Positions 23,310-32,275 of a stretch of DNA of 40,068 bases are shown one piece after another (position 1 is the first letter of the stretch; each line of letters begins with the position of its first letter). The notes below the pieces were generated by a model. The model searched no databases. It was given only the letters and a program-made list of their open reading frames with translations, and was not told the DNA's origin. This stretch comes from Thermoplasmatota archaeon (GTDB lineage Archaea > Thermoplasmatota > Penumbrarchaeia > Penumbrarchaeales > Penumbrarchaeaceae): positions 1 to 40,068 of the forward strand of contig JAFGLL010000039.1 of the NCBI GenBank assembly GCA_016928095.1, read 5' to 3'. Made by a program: the position numbers and the translations under genes.

Positions 23310-26300
23310 TCATTCCTCGGTGTGGCCTGTTCTATCCTTACGCCTGTTCGATCTGGCAATGAGCCCTATGATCATCAGAACGAGAAGCAACACCATGGGG
23401 ACCCCGCAGCAGAGGTAGCATCCTACCTTGAGACCATTGAACGGGTCGTCCTCCTCCTCTTCCTCCATGACAAGCCCACCGGATGGAATGGTGATGTTAT
23501 CGTTCGCCTCGACGGACCATGTAAGATCCTCGTACCCATCCTTGCTGAAGGTGAGCATCCTGGGACCTTTATCCACCATTATGATGAAGTTACCGTTGGA
23601 ATCCGTCTCCGTCGTGGCACCATCGTCCGATCCGACCTTGACCCCGGATATGCCATTATCTTCCTTGTCAACCACCTTGCCCGATATCCTGACCTTCTCC
23701 GGAGGGATCTCCTCGGAATAGATATGGAAGGCGACGGATACCTCTCCGATGTTGCCGGCCTCATCCACTGCCCTGACAGCCACCGTATGGTTGCCGACCT
23801 CGAGTCCCGTGATATTGAAGAACGAACCGGGTCCGACCAGGACCCAATCGGATCCGTCGACGCTGATCCAGTGGGTGGGCGTTCCCGGTGCGGTCTCGAC
23901 CGTGAACCATCTGACGTTGATGTCCCTGTCCAGTGTCTGCAGATCGTCCACAGGCCATAATATATGCACATCCGGAGGTGTCAGATCAACGAAGATTTTC
24001 TCCATTGCCGTATCATGATTGCCTGCCAGGTCGGTGGCCATCACCATGACCTCATGGGGGCCTTCTGACAAACCTTCGAACAAAAAGCCAAGGGAGGTGT
24101 CGACATCCACCCATTCACCTTCGTCCATCCTGACGTCATATCGGGCGATATCGTTATCATCGACACCCATCCACATGAGCATGAACGTCGTTCCCCTTGT
24201 GATCAGGTCCTCCGGATCATTGGTTATCTCCACCTGCGGAGGGGTGAGGTCTATTATGAAGGTGATGCTGGTCCCGTTCCGGTTCCCCGCAATATCCACA
24301 CCCACAAGATGGAAGACATGGTAGCCCTCGTCGATAGGTCCGATCGAGACGTTATCGGCATTGCCTGCGTTCACCGGGTCCCGGTCGTCCAATTGGTACT
24401 CGAAGTGGTCCAGGGAAACGTCATCGGTCCCGTTCCATGAGAACATCAATTCGGTACTGTTCGTGATGTACCCGTTCACGGGAGAGGTGATCTCCACAAC
24501 GGGCGGGGTTCCGTCAGGGGTGACGGACACCTCCGCTGAGCTTAAACCTGTACCGTACCTGTTGAGACCCGCGACCCGGTAATGATATTCCACATTGTTC
24601 TCCACATCAAGGTCCAGCAGAATTGTGTCCTTATCCTCCACCAGGAAGGTCTCGACCAAAGGCCTGTCCCCTTCCCTCTTGAAGACGATATATCCTTCCA
24701 CCTCTGTATCCATGTTGAATTCCGGTGGAGACCAGGTCAGTGTCACCATACCGTTACCCGGAACGGCCATGAGGTTGATGGGCCCGGAAAGGAAGACAAC
24801 GGGTGGTACACAAAGCGGGTATGAATCGAAGCTCTCTCCTCCGAATATTAGGTAAGGGTCGTCCACTATACCGTCAAGGTCATCGTCCGGGGTCAGATGA
24901 TCGCTCCAGTAATTTCCCTTCCCATCGATATCCCATCGGTTGTTCACCGATCCGTCCCTGGCCTGTATCCGGGACGGGGAATAGACATCATCGGAACCGC
25001 GGTTCTTCAACATATCGTTCCCTGCGAGGACGTTTGAGTGGGACTCGCCGACCCATATCCCGAACCCCGTCGAGTTGTAGATGAGGTTCCGGGAATAATG
25101 ACCCCCCATTGACCGGTTAAGTTCGATCCCTGTTCCATTCGTATCCTCGATCCGATTATCCGTCACGGTGTTGTGCCAGGATCCGCCCCAGTACCTTCCG
25201 TTGACGCTGATGGCCAATTGCGATCCCTCTATCAGATTGCCCGAGACAGTAATGTTCTTCGTATTGAACAGCTCGATACCGGTCGATCCTGTGGATATGG
25301 TGTTGTTGGTTATCCTGGACATTTCCTCCATCTGTGCATATATACCCCTGTTCTCGAAATCTATTATCTCATTGCAGGCCACTGTATTGTTCATACCCTT
25401 TGAGATATCGGACATGGTAGTAACAAGGCTGATACCATCCCAGCAACCTACCATCCGGTTCCATGAAATGGTATTGTCCATGGAGGACCCGAACAGGTAT
25501 ATTCCCCTGTCCCCGGCAATATCGTTACCCGTTATGACATTCCCGCGACCTCCTTCCATACTGATGGCCGTTTCCTGGATACCGTTGAACCCGTTCCATA
25601 GGATGGTGGAATTGGACGTCCCGAAGAGTACCATCCCGTTATCGTGGGCGTTCACGGTGCAGTTGGTTATGGACAGCCCGTCACAGTAACCGGCTATGAC
25701 CGCGACCGTTCCTCCTTCGAACTCGATGGATGACAATGAGATCCCCGTGACACCTGCAAGAATGACCTCCCCCGCATTGGCGGGTACCCTATTTCCATGC
25801 GTACTTGAGCTACTGTAATAATAGATAGGGTCCCCGTTGACCGTGTTGTTCTTCGTGATGGTCTGTTCCATGATGGAACCTTGTTCATCGTAGAACCCGA
25901 TACCCCCGGCGATCATCTGGTTCCCCATGAAGATGTTGTCCGGGCAGTATCCCAAGACAGCCAAGGCGTCATTGGTATTGTTCTGGACAACATTGTGCTT
26001 GAAGGAGCATTCCTCCATGTTGGTCACCAGTATCCCGTTTCCCTTGTTGATCATGATCGTGTTCCCTTCTGCGATCACGCGGCTGCCGAACGATAGTTCG
26101 AGTCCAGATCCATGATTGGAGACCATCAGGTTCTCTTCGATCCGGATATCGGAGCACCTGAAGGCTTGGACACCCGAGGACATGTTCGAATCTGAGATGG
26201 CGTTCCTGTAGATGGTGACATTCAGGCATGTGTTCAGCATGATGTTCTGGTATTCATTATCGTAGATCATATTGTCACGAATGATCCCGTTCGATACCCC

Positions 26301-26666
26301 CACCAGGTATATCCCGTTGCCCTTGTACTGCGGACTTGTCTCCGTATCGGCATTGTGTACGTGGCAGTCAAGTATGACGAAGTGCTCCTCTGTTCCACCT
26401 ATGAATATCCCGAAGCTGCTACCGGTCGCATCTATGTCCAGGTCCTCTATCCTGTAAGGGTCGTTCTCGGTCCCTGCCCCGGGCCAACCTTCTTCGGAAG
26501 CCTTCTGGCTGAAATTGTTGTATATATGGATGGGGGCATGGGGCAGATATGGGGCCCTATCTATCATTGGCTCGACCCGGGTATGTCCGGCAAGGGACAA
26601 TGAAGCGGTCATAATGACCATAGCGATGATGACAACAATCGTTCCTGATATCCTTATGGAGTGCAT
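23310..26666 (-). CDS. Giant membrane-anchored NosD-type beta-helix surface protein
   Basis: The 1118-residue protein has a signal peptide (about 7-27) and a long right-handed beta-helix (about 40-600). The beta-helix has many Asn-rich coils and ends in WDIDGKGNYWSDH...YPL, the NosD signature. An FN3-like domain (about 635-720) is followed by three homologous Ig-like repeats of about 87 residues, each starting TPPxVxI (about 722, 805, 894), and a carboxypeptidase-regulatory-like domain (about 990-1060). The C-terminal helix (MVLLLVLMIIGLIA) has a basic tail. The domain plan mirrors the 11463-15617 protein, so the two are probably paralogous surface proteins. The ATG follows GGGGGAAG. A TATA-like TTTAATAATC lies about 45 bases upstream. 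Ligand and function are unknown. Confidence 0.87.
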   Translation of the reverse strand: MHSIRISGTIVVIIAMVIMTASLSLAGHTRVEPMIDRAPYLPHAPIHIYNNFSQKASEEGWPGAGTENDPYRIEDLDIDATGSSFGIFIGGTEEHFVILDCHVHNADTETSPQYKGNGIYLVGVSNGIIRDNMIYDNEYQNIMLNTCLNVTIYRNAISDSNMSSGVQAFRCSDIRIEENLMVSNHGSGLELSFGSRVIAEGNTIMINKGNGILVTNMEECSFKHNVVQNNTNDALAVLGYCPDNIFMGNQMIAGGIGFYDEQGSIMEQTITKNNTVNGDPIYYYSSSSTHGNRVPANAGEVILAGVTGISLSSIEFEGGTVAVIAGYCDGLSITNCTVNAHDNGMVLFGTSNSTILWNGFNGIQETAISMEGGRGNVITGNDIAGDRGIYLFGSSMDNTISWNRMVGCWDGISLVTTMSDISKGMNNTVACNEIIDFENRGIYAQMEEMSRITNNTISTGSTGIELFNTKNITVSGNLIEGSQLAISVNGRYWGGSWHNTVTDNRIEDTNGTGIELNRSMGGHYSRNLIYNSTGFGIWVGESHSNVLAGNDMLKNRGSDDVYSPSRIQARDGSVNNRWDIDGKGNYWSDHLTPDDDLDGIVDDPYLIFGGESFDSYPLCVPPVVFLSGPINLMAVPGNGMVTLTWSPPEFNMDTEVEGYIVFKREGDRPLVETFLVEDKDTILLDLDVENNVEYHYRVAGLNRYGTGLSSAEVSVTPDGTPPVVEITSPVNGYITNSTELMFSWNGTDDVSLDHFEYQLDDRDPVNAGNADNVSIGPIDEGYHVFHLVGVDIAGNRNGTSITFIIDLTPPQVEITNDPEDLITRGTTFMLMWMGVDDNDIARYDVRMDEGEWVDVDTSLGFLFEGLSEGPHEVMVMATDLAGNHDTAMEKIFVDLTPPDVHILWPVDDLQTLDRDINVRWFTVETAPGTPTHWISVDGSDWVLVGPGSFFNITGLEVGNHTVAVRAVDEAGNIGEVSVAFHIYSEEIPPEKVRISGKVVDKEDNGISGVKVGSDDGATTETDSNGNFIIMVDKGPRMLTFSKDGYEDLTWSVEANDNITIPSGGLVMEEEEEDDPFNGLKVGCYLCCGVPMVLLLVLMIIGLIARSNRRKDRTGHTEE

Positions 26667-26825
26667 GTTCTTCCCCCGAGATCATTTGCATAAGGTCTCT
26701 ATGATTATTAAAGGTGAACCATTTTAACGACGGCCCGATCGCTACCGCGGGATGGGATAGCCTTTTCTCGTACACCTGGAGCATCCGTTCTTCCGGTTCA
26801 CTTTTCAAGGATGACAGGGACCGGT

Positions 26826-27533
26826 TCATGATACGATATCGGAGAAGTCCTCACCTGGTCCAAGTGATCGGGGGGTGAACCTCTTCTTGAAAAGGAAGAT
26901 TTCGTTCTTGAACCCATCCTTCCATGTGTTCAACGACTTCTGGCCCTTTCTTACCTTGTACGGGACAGATACCTCCTTTGCCTTGATCTTTGGGTTCCTG
27001 AAGGCCTCTATCTTGATCTCCTCGGACATCGGCATGCCGTCGGAGGTTATTTTCAGGTCCTTCAATATTCTCTTTCGAAAGACCCACATCCCGGTCTGGG
27101 AATCGTTCAGCCTCGTTCCGAACAGGAGGTTCATGGTCACCTTGAGGACCCAATTACCTAATGCGTGGGTGGTGGTGAAGGCCCCTTTTTCGGCTTTCCT
27201 GATCCTGTCGCAGGAAATGAGGTCCATTCCTTCACTTTCCATCTGGGCCACGAGCTTAGGGATCAGCTCAGCGGGATATGTGGTATCCCCATCCAGGGTG
27301 ACTATAACATCCCCCTTTGCCTCTCTGAACCCGGTCTTGTAGGCCCTTCCGTATCCTCTTCTCTTCTCCTCGATGATACGGGCGCCCTTCGATGAAGCTA
27401 TCTCCCTGGTACGGTCGGTGGATAGACCATCGATGATCATCACCTCCGTTTCGGAGGAACCCGGTATCTGGTCCAATGTCTCTCCGATGGACTCCTCTTC
27501 GTTGAGGGTGGGAATGATCACGCTAACCTTCAT
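26826..27533 (-). CDS. Dpm1-like GT2 glycosyltransferase
   Basis: This 235-residue GT-A protein begins MKVSVIIPTLNEEESIGETL. It carries IIDGLSTDRT, the metal-binding TLDGDTTYP (DxD) and NDSQTGMWVFRKRIL, the acceptor-side motif typical of dolichol/polyprenyl-phosphate mannosyl- or glucosyltransferases. No membrane helix follows, so it is the soluble, Dpm1-type form. The frame is open to 27755, but the ATG at 27533 gives the canonical N-terminus and lies about 32 bases from the TATA-like AGTATAAATC (27565-27574). It probably makes a lipid-linked hexose donor for surface glycosylation. Confidence 0.88.
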   Translation of the reverse strand: MKVSVIIPTLNEEESIGETLDQIPGSSETEVMIIDGLSTDRTREIASSKGARIIEEKRRGYGRAYKTGFREAKGDVIVTLDGDTTYPAELIPKLVAQMESEGMDLISCDRIRKAEKGAFTTTHALGNWVLKVTMNLLFGTRLNDSQTGMWVFRKRILKDLKITSDGMPMSEEIKIEAFRNPKIKAKEVSVPYKVRKGQKSLNTWKDGFKNEIFLFKKRFTPRSLGPGEDFSDIVS

Positions 27534-27642
27534 CAGAGCACCGTTTGGGGTTAATCCAGTTTCCGATTTATACTTTGGGGGGGAAGGATCATTGGGCATC
27601 CGAAAGGTAAATGACATATCATATTCTTGAGGTGTCGAGAAC
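27534..27642. promoter_or_regulatory. Divergent promoter region, GT2 and polyferredoxin
   Basis: AGTATAAATC on the minus strand (27565-27574) serves the GT2 gene. On the plus strand an AT-rich CATATCATATTC (about 27612-27624) and the ribosome binding site GAGGTG (27629-27634) precede the polyferredoxin ATG at 27643. Confidence 0.4.
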
Positions 27643-28878
27643 ATGACATCGGGACGGAGCAGGGTCACCCTCAATGTCCTCAGGACATCCAGCAGGATCT
27701 TCTTCTTCCTCATTGCCGTACTTGGGATATTCGGTGTGTCGATGACCGGGCTCATCTATCCTTATTTCTTCTGCCCGGCGAGCCCTGCCGCGTGCGCTGG
27801 ATGTCCGATATGGGTCATCGAGCACGGGACCATCAATATCGTCAAAGGCGCAAATGAAGGTCTTTACATGCTCCTTTACCTGTTAGGATTGTTCCTGGTG
27901 ATCGGCGTCCTTGTCGGAAGGTCCTTCTGCGGATGGGCATGTCCCATGGGGACCCTCCAGGACATCTTCTCATTCTTTGACAGGGTCCTCAAGAGCATCA
28001 AATGGATACTGGTCCTGGCCGGGGCATCGTTGGCCATGCTCGTTTTCGGGATCGTCTTTCCCTACGTCATGAGGGAGGCGGAGATGGATATCCTGACCTA
28101 CATGTGGGCGGGATATATCGGAGCCCTTGGCGCATTCCTGTCCGCTCTATCAGGGGTCATGCTCCTGAAAAGGAAGGAGAGCCTCCTGCCCCCGATAATA
28201 CTGGTCGTTGCCGGGGTCCTGATGTGGGTCCTGACCCTTGCCGCCGATCGGGCCGGATGGGGGTTCACGCCTCTCGCAAGCATCGAGCTCATGGGGCTTC
28301 TTGGACTGATGTTCGGAACGATCGGATCACTGGGGGTGGCCCGGTTCTTCCTGAGGGAGAGGGTCCCGAGGATGAGCGCGGGAAGCAGGACCGATAGGAG
28401 GATAAGATGGACCAAGTACGGCATACTGCTTGCCATTGCGCCCACCTCCTGGCTCTTCGACACGCTGTTCTTCACGGATTACGACCCGATAGGAGGTATA
28501 ACCGCCACGCTTCCCGAGCTGCTCCTGGACCCCTCCGGATGGTCCGGGAACCAGTTCTTCTGGATGAAGGCCATCTTCGTCGTGGGTGTCATCACCCTGA
28601 TATCCTTCGTAGACAGAGGCTGGTGCAGATATCTCTGCCCCGTAGGCGCCATGTATGCTCCCTTGAACAAGGTCTCCATCTCGGACATCGAGTATACCGC
28701 GGAGGAGTGCATACACTGTCAGCTCTGCATCAGGAACTGCCCCATGGGGTTGAACCCGAAGGAGGACAAGAGGGACCCCGAATGCATAAGATGCGGCAGA
28801 TGTGTCACCTCGTGTCCGACCAGGGCGCAGAGGTTCGTTCCTTTCAACAGGTCCCTCAGGGGGGTGTTCGGAAAATGA
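27643..28878 (+). CDS. Membrane polyferredoxin (NapH/CcoG-like)
   Basis: The 411-residue protein has about six membrane helices. Cysteine motifs at the membrane edges include FFCPASPAACAGCP (Cys44, 51, 54), CGWACPMG (96, 100) and CRYLCPVG (328, 332), as in NapH, CcoG and MauN-type proteins. The C-terminus carries two complete [4Fe-4S] ferredoxin motifs, CIHCQLCIRNCP (356, 359, 362, 366) and CIRCGRCVTSCP (381, 384, 387, 391). Such proteins pass electrons across or along the membrane. The ATG follows GAGGTG. The stop overlaps the next start as ATGA, tying it to the thioredoxin-like gene; together they may reduce extracytoplasmic disulfides. Confidence 0.9.
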   Translation: MTSGRSRVTLNVLRTSSRIFFFLIAVLGIFGVSMTGLIYPYFFCPASPAACAGCPIWVIEHGTINIVKGANEGLYMLLYLLGLFLVIGVLVGRSFCGWACPMGTLQDIFSFFDRVLKSIKWILVLAGASLAMLVFGIVFPYVMREAEMDILTYMWAGYIGALGAFLSALSGVMLLKRKESLLPPIILVVAGVLMWVLTLAADRAGWGFTPLASIELMGLLGLMFGTIGSLGVARFFLRERVPRMSAGSRTDRRIRWTKYGILLAIAPTSWLFDTLFFTDYDPIGGITATLPELLLDPSGWSGNQFFWMKAIFVVGVITLISFVDRGWCRYLCPVGAMYAPLNKVSISDIEYTAEECIHCQLCIRNCPMGLNPKEDKRDPECIRCGRCVTSCPTRAQRFVPFNRSLRGVFGK

Positions 28879-29579
28879 GCGGAACAGAGGGTCGGGACCC
28901 GTTCCCGGGATATGGCGGAGAACATATGCCGCCGCTCCTTGCTATCGGGGTCTCCCTCATGGTCCTCTCCGTTGGGATCGGCATCGTTGCATTCGGGTCC
29001 CGGGGCGGGGGTTATGACAATGTCGAGAAACTGGCAAGCGTTAAATGTCTCGGCTGCCTGGGTCTTGACCCGGTGGTTCCAGGGTTCAACGGTTTCTGGA
29101 CCTACTATCCGGAGGGTCACACGAGAGAGGGGGAGATAGTGGATCATCCGGAATGGATGGAGGAAGCCCTGGCAAGGGATGATGTCGAGCTGATAATACT
29201 CTTCTACTGGACCCCGGGTTGCGTCCCATGCGCTCAACAATGGGACGAGATGAGGAGAGCAGGTCTGGTCTCGGGGGAGGAGGAAGGCGGGAGAGAGGGG
29301 GACAGGTATCAGGGTGTACTGGTATATTCCCTGGATGCCAGCGAGTTCGACGAGGTCGATCTGATGCTGTTCGATGATGATGTGAAAGTGGTCCCAAATG
29401 ACCTTTTCTGGATATACCATTTCAACGGTGACCCGTATTATAACGGTGTCCCGGACACTGTCTTCCTTTTCGAAATGGACGGCCAGGTACACTGGTTCAT
29501 GCATTACGGAAGAATGGATGCTTCGGATGTGGACGGTATGATCACCAATGTCCTGTACAACGAGATAGCGCATGCCTAG
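28875..29579 (+). CDS. Membrane-anchored thioredoxin-like protein
   Basis: The start is the ATG at 28875 within the ATGA overlap. The 234-residue protein has an N-terminal signal anchor (LLAIGVSLMVLSVGIGIVAF, about 21-40). Right after it comes a conserved-looking CLGCLG pair (Cys58, Cys61), then a thioredoxin fold with redox motif CVPC (116-119) in FYWTPGCVPCAQQW and the cis-proline loop GVPDTVF (Pro193). The fold should face outside the membrane. The extra CxxC next to the membrane could relay electrons between the polyferredoxin upstream and the thioredoxin active site. The general class is clear; the substrate is not. Confidence 0.87.
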   Translation: MSGTEGRDPFPGYGGEHMPPLLAIGVSLMVLSVGIGIVAFGSRGGGYDNVEKLASVKCLGCLGLDPVVPGFNGFWTYYPEGHTREGEIVDHPEWMEEALARDDVELIILFYWTPGCVPCAQQWDEMRRAGLVSGEEEGGREGDRYQGVLVYSLDASEFDEVDLMLFDDDVKVVPNDLFWIYHFNGDPYYNGVPDTVFLFEMDGQVHWFMHYGRMDASDVDGMITNVLYNEIAHA

Positions 29580-29646
29580 ACCCATCGGGGATAAAAACCA
29601 TAATTATGCTTGTAGCCCTTCGACCTGATGCAGCCCGGGAGCTCTG

Positions 29647-31050
29647 ATGATGAAGGTCCTCATACTTGGCGGAGGAACGGTCGGGGGAAAACTTGCCCTT
29701 GACCTCGACGAACCTTTTGTATTGATAGAGGCGGATCCCTCCAGGGTATGGGAACTCCGCAATATGCTGAAGGACAGGAGGGTGGACTTCAAGGTCGTTC
29801 ACGGGGACGGGAACTCCGTTGACACGATCGAGGGCTCCGGATCAGGTTTTGATGTCGCCGTGGTCCTGATGAACAAGGATGCCGAGAACCTCGAAGCCGT
29901 CTCCATCCTTAAGGGATTGGGGATCCCCAGGATCATAGCGAGGGTGAACAAGAGCCATAATATGTACAGGTTCATAGGCATGGGGGCCGAGGTTTTCCAG
30001 CACCCCATCGGTTATGAGGAAGGCATCATAAGGACCATGCTCTTCCCGGACGCCAGCCATGCACTACAGATCTTCGTGAAGGATGGCTCTCCCGCCATTG
30101 GAAGCACCATAAAGGACCTGGGCCTTCCCCAGGGCTCGGTCATCGGCTCCATCCTGAGGGACGACGAGCTGATCCCACCAACCCCGTCAACGGAGATCAG
30201 GCTTGGGGACCTGATAGCGATCGATACTGTCGGAAAAAAGGCCAGTCAGGTCTGGAAGGCCTTCTCGAAGACCGGAAAGGTCGAATCATCGGGCCACCTT
30301 CTCTTTCCGCTGTCAAATGATAGGGACCTCGTTCCGATAAAGGAGGTCGAGCAGCTCTCGAAACATCTCGGGTCCGAGATCGTGTTCATCCCCTTGAAAG
30401 ATGACAAGGGACTCGTTACCTCTGCAAAGGGTCTGATATCCACAAGGCTCCCCATCCGCGTGTTGGAACCCTGCCCTGCGGAAGGACCGTCCCAGGAAGA
30501 AACGGAATGCGTGGACCTTCCTGGCCTCGGGCATAAGGATAGATACCTGCAGAAAGCGATCCGGGACCACATGGATGAGGGGTCCCCTCACCTGGACGTG
30601 TTCATAGTCCCGGGACCCGCACCGCCGATCCTTTTCATGCCGTTCTTCACACGTCCCCTGGACAGGATGATCGTGAACTCACCCATGCCGGTACTGGTTT
30701 CGAGGTCTATCAGGAAATACCGGAAGATACTGCTGTATCTGCATTCCAACTGTGTTCAGGAGATATCCATTGCCATACAGATCTGCAGGGCCATTGGCTC
30801 GAGCATCACAGCAGTCTACAGGCCGCGGAACTCCAAACGAGCCCAGTATCTCAAGAGGTTCGCACAGGTCTACAATATCAAGGTAGAGGAAAGGAAGGTT
30901 ATCGGGAACCCGACCGTCGAGTTCATCAAGGAGGTCAAGGAGAACCATTACGACCTGATAATAATCAAAAAGGACCTGAAGGACATCCAGACATCCCAGC
31001 TCAGGAGGCTGGTCCACATATGGACCGGCTCCATCATGTTGGTACCGTAG
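29647..31050 (+). CDS. TrkA-type RCK protein with C-terminal USP-like domain
   Basis: An RCK_N Rossmann domain (MMKVLILGGGTVGGKLALDL, with acidic IEAD after strand 2) is followed by a TrkA_C domain (about 135-205). A region of about 130 residues and a C-terminal UspA-like fold follow, where KYRKILLYLHSN starts the first strand and NPTVEFIKEVKENHYDLIII matches USP proteins. RCK proteins gate potassium channels or Trk/antiporter partners by NAD(H) or nucleotide binding. The start has GGGAG upstream, with ATGs at 29647 and 29650. A TATA-like GGATAAAAAC lies at about 29588-29597. The antiporter gene starts nine bases after its stop and is the likely partner. Confidence 0.85.
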   Translation: MMKVLILGGGTVGGKLALDLDEPFVLIEADPSRVWELRNMLKDRRVDFKVVHGDGNSVDTIEGSGSGFDVAVVLMNKDAENLEAVSILKGLGIPRIIARVNKSHNMYRFIGMGAEVFQHPIGYEEGIIRTMLFPDASHALQIFVKDGSPAIGSTIKDLGLPQGSVIGSILRDDELIPPTPSTEIRLGDLIAIDTVGKKASQVWKAFSKTGKVESSGHLLFPLSNDRDLVPIKEVEQLSKHLGSEIVFIPLKDDKGLVTSAKGLISTRLPIRVLEPCPAEGPSQEETECVDLPGLGHKDRYLQKAIRDHMDEGSPHLDVFIVPGPAPPILFMPFFTRPLDRMIVNSPMPVLVSRSIRKYRKILLYLHSNCVQEISIAIQICRAIGSSITAVYRPRNSKRAQYLKRFAQVYNIKVEERKVIGNPTVEFIKEVKENHYDLIIIKKDLKDIQTSQLRRLVHIWTGSIMLVP

Positions 31051-31058
31051 GTGACCCT

Positions 31059-32249
31059 ATGAGCGACCTTGATCCATTCCTTGTGCTCACCCTCGTCGCA
31101 ATACTCGCTTTCGAGGCCCCGTTCTTTGCAAAGGCGTTGAAGCTCCCGCTTGTGGTAGGGGAGATCCTCTTCGGTGTCATTGTGGGAACGATCCTGCATC
31201 TCCTCGATAATTTCGGACTTCAGGTCAACCTCACGAGTGATGTGCTTGAGGTACTCTCCACCCTTGGTTTCATCATGCTGATGTTCATGGTCGGAATGGA
31301 GAACGACCTGGAAGAGCTGAAGAACTTTTCAAGGAGGGAAAAGTGGTCGGTCCTGTTCATCCTTCTGGCAAACTTCCTGATAGCCGTTGCTGCCATCACC
31401 ATATTCGGCCTCCCGATCATCATAGGCATATTGCTCGGGGGTGTTTCGGTGGCGGTCCTTCTGCCGATATTGAAGGAATTGCAGCTGGTCAGGACGGGGT
31501 TCGGTTTCAAGATCCTGCTGATAGCCAACCTGGCCGATATCATAGCCATCGTACTCATCTCCGTGACCACCGCAACATTGAGCGGTTGGGTTGCGTTGAT
31601 AGAGATACTTGTTATTCCCATAGCCTTCATGGCGATCTTCTGGTTCATGGATATACTGATCTGGCACAGACCCAAGACCATTTCCAGGATATTGAATCCC
31701 AATGATCAGTCCGAACTCGGTGTAAGGTCGATGCTGGCGATCGTGCTCATCTTCTACGGCCTTGCGTTCTTCATCGGTATGGAGGCGATACTCGGGGCGT
31801 TCTTCGCCGGCATGCTGTTCTCAGCCATTTTCAAGGAAAGGGGCGCGCTGATGGACAAGTTCATGCCCCTTGGTTTCGGATTCCTGATCCCGATCTTCTT
31901 CATATACCAGGGTTTCGAGCTCTCCTTCCTTTCCCTGTTCGACCCTTATGCCCTGGGACTCCTTCTGCTCTTCATTCTCACGGGCGCTATCTCCAAGGTG
32001 GTTCCCCTTCTGGTCTCCAGGTTCTTCAAGCATAGATGGAGCGATCTCGCGGGGGCCATGCTCCTCGGGACGAACCTCTCGGTGGTCATTGCTGGGGTCA
32101 ACATGGGTCAAAAGGCCGGTATACTCGATCCCGATGTGGCTTCGGTCCTGATATTGTACGGGATAATCTCATGTGTGATCTTCCCGATGATCTTCAAACG
32201 TATTTTCCGAAAATATCTTGAAAGATACCTGCTTGACGATCCAAAATAG
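31059..32249 (+). CDS. CPA2-family monovalent cation/proton antiporter
   Basis: The 396-residue protein has about 12 membrane helices, beginning FLVLTLVAILAFEAPFFAKA then LKLPLVVGEILFGVIVG, the typical Kef/NapA N-terminus. LIANLADIIAIVLISV probably holds the ion-binding aspartate. There is no C-terminal RCK domain in this protein; that function is supplied by the separate RCK protein just upstream. The ATG at 31059 follows GGTGACCCT; an in-frame ATG at 31020 lies inside the upstream gene. Together the two genes likely form a regulated Na+/H+ or K+/H+ exchanger. Confidence 0.88.
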   Translation: MSDLDPFLVLTLVAILAFEAPFFAKALKLPLVVGEILFGVIVGTILHLLDNFGLQVNLTSDVLEVLSTLGFIMLMFMVGMENDLEELKNFSRREKWSVLFILLANFLIAVAAITIFGLPIIIGILLGGVSVAVLLPILKELQLVRTGFGFKILLIANLADIIAIVLISVTTATLSGWVALIEILVIPIAFMAIFWFMDILIWHRPKTISRILNPNDQSELGVRSMLAIVLIFYGLAFFIGMEAILGAFFAGMLFSAIFKERGALMDKFMPLGFGFLIPIFFIYQGFELSFLSLFDPYALGLLLLFILTGAISKVVPLLVSRFFKHRWSDLAGAMLLGTNLSVVIAGVNMGQKAGILDPDVASVLILYGIISCVIFPMIFKRIFRKYLERYLLDDPK

Positions 32250-32275
32250 CATAAGAATGTCGTTTCGGAGCATCA

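Noticed and set aside
26557-26829. 90-codon minus-strand frame starting at the GT2 stop as ATGA
   Set aside because: The overlap looks like coupling, but the frame runs through the promoter and into the start of the NosD-type gene and matches no family.
28407-28874. Upstream part of the plus-strand frame containing the thioredoxin-like protein
   Set aside because: It overlaps the polyferredoxin in another frame and is His/Arg/Gly-rich; the real start is the ATGA overlap at 28875.
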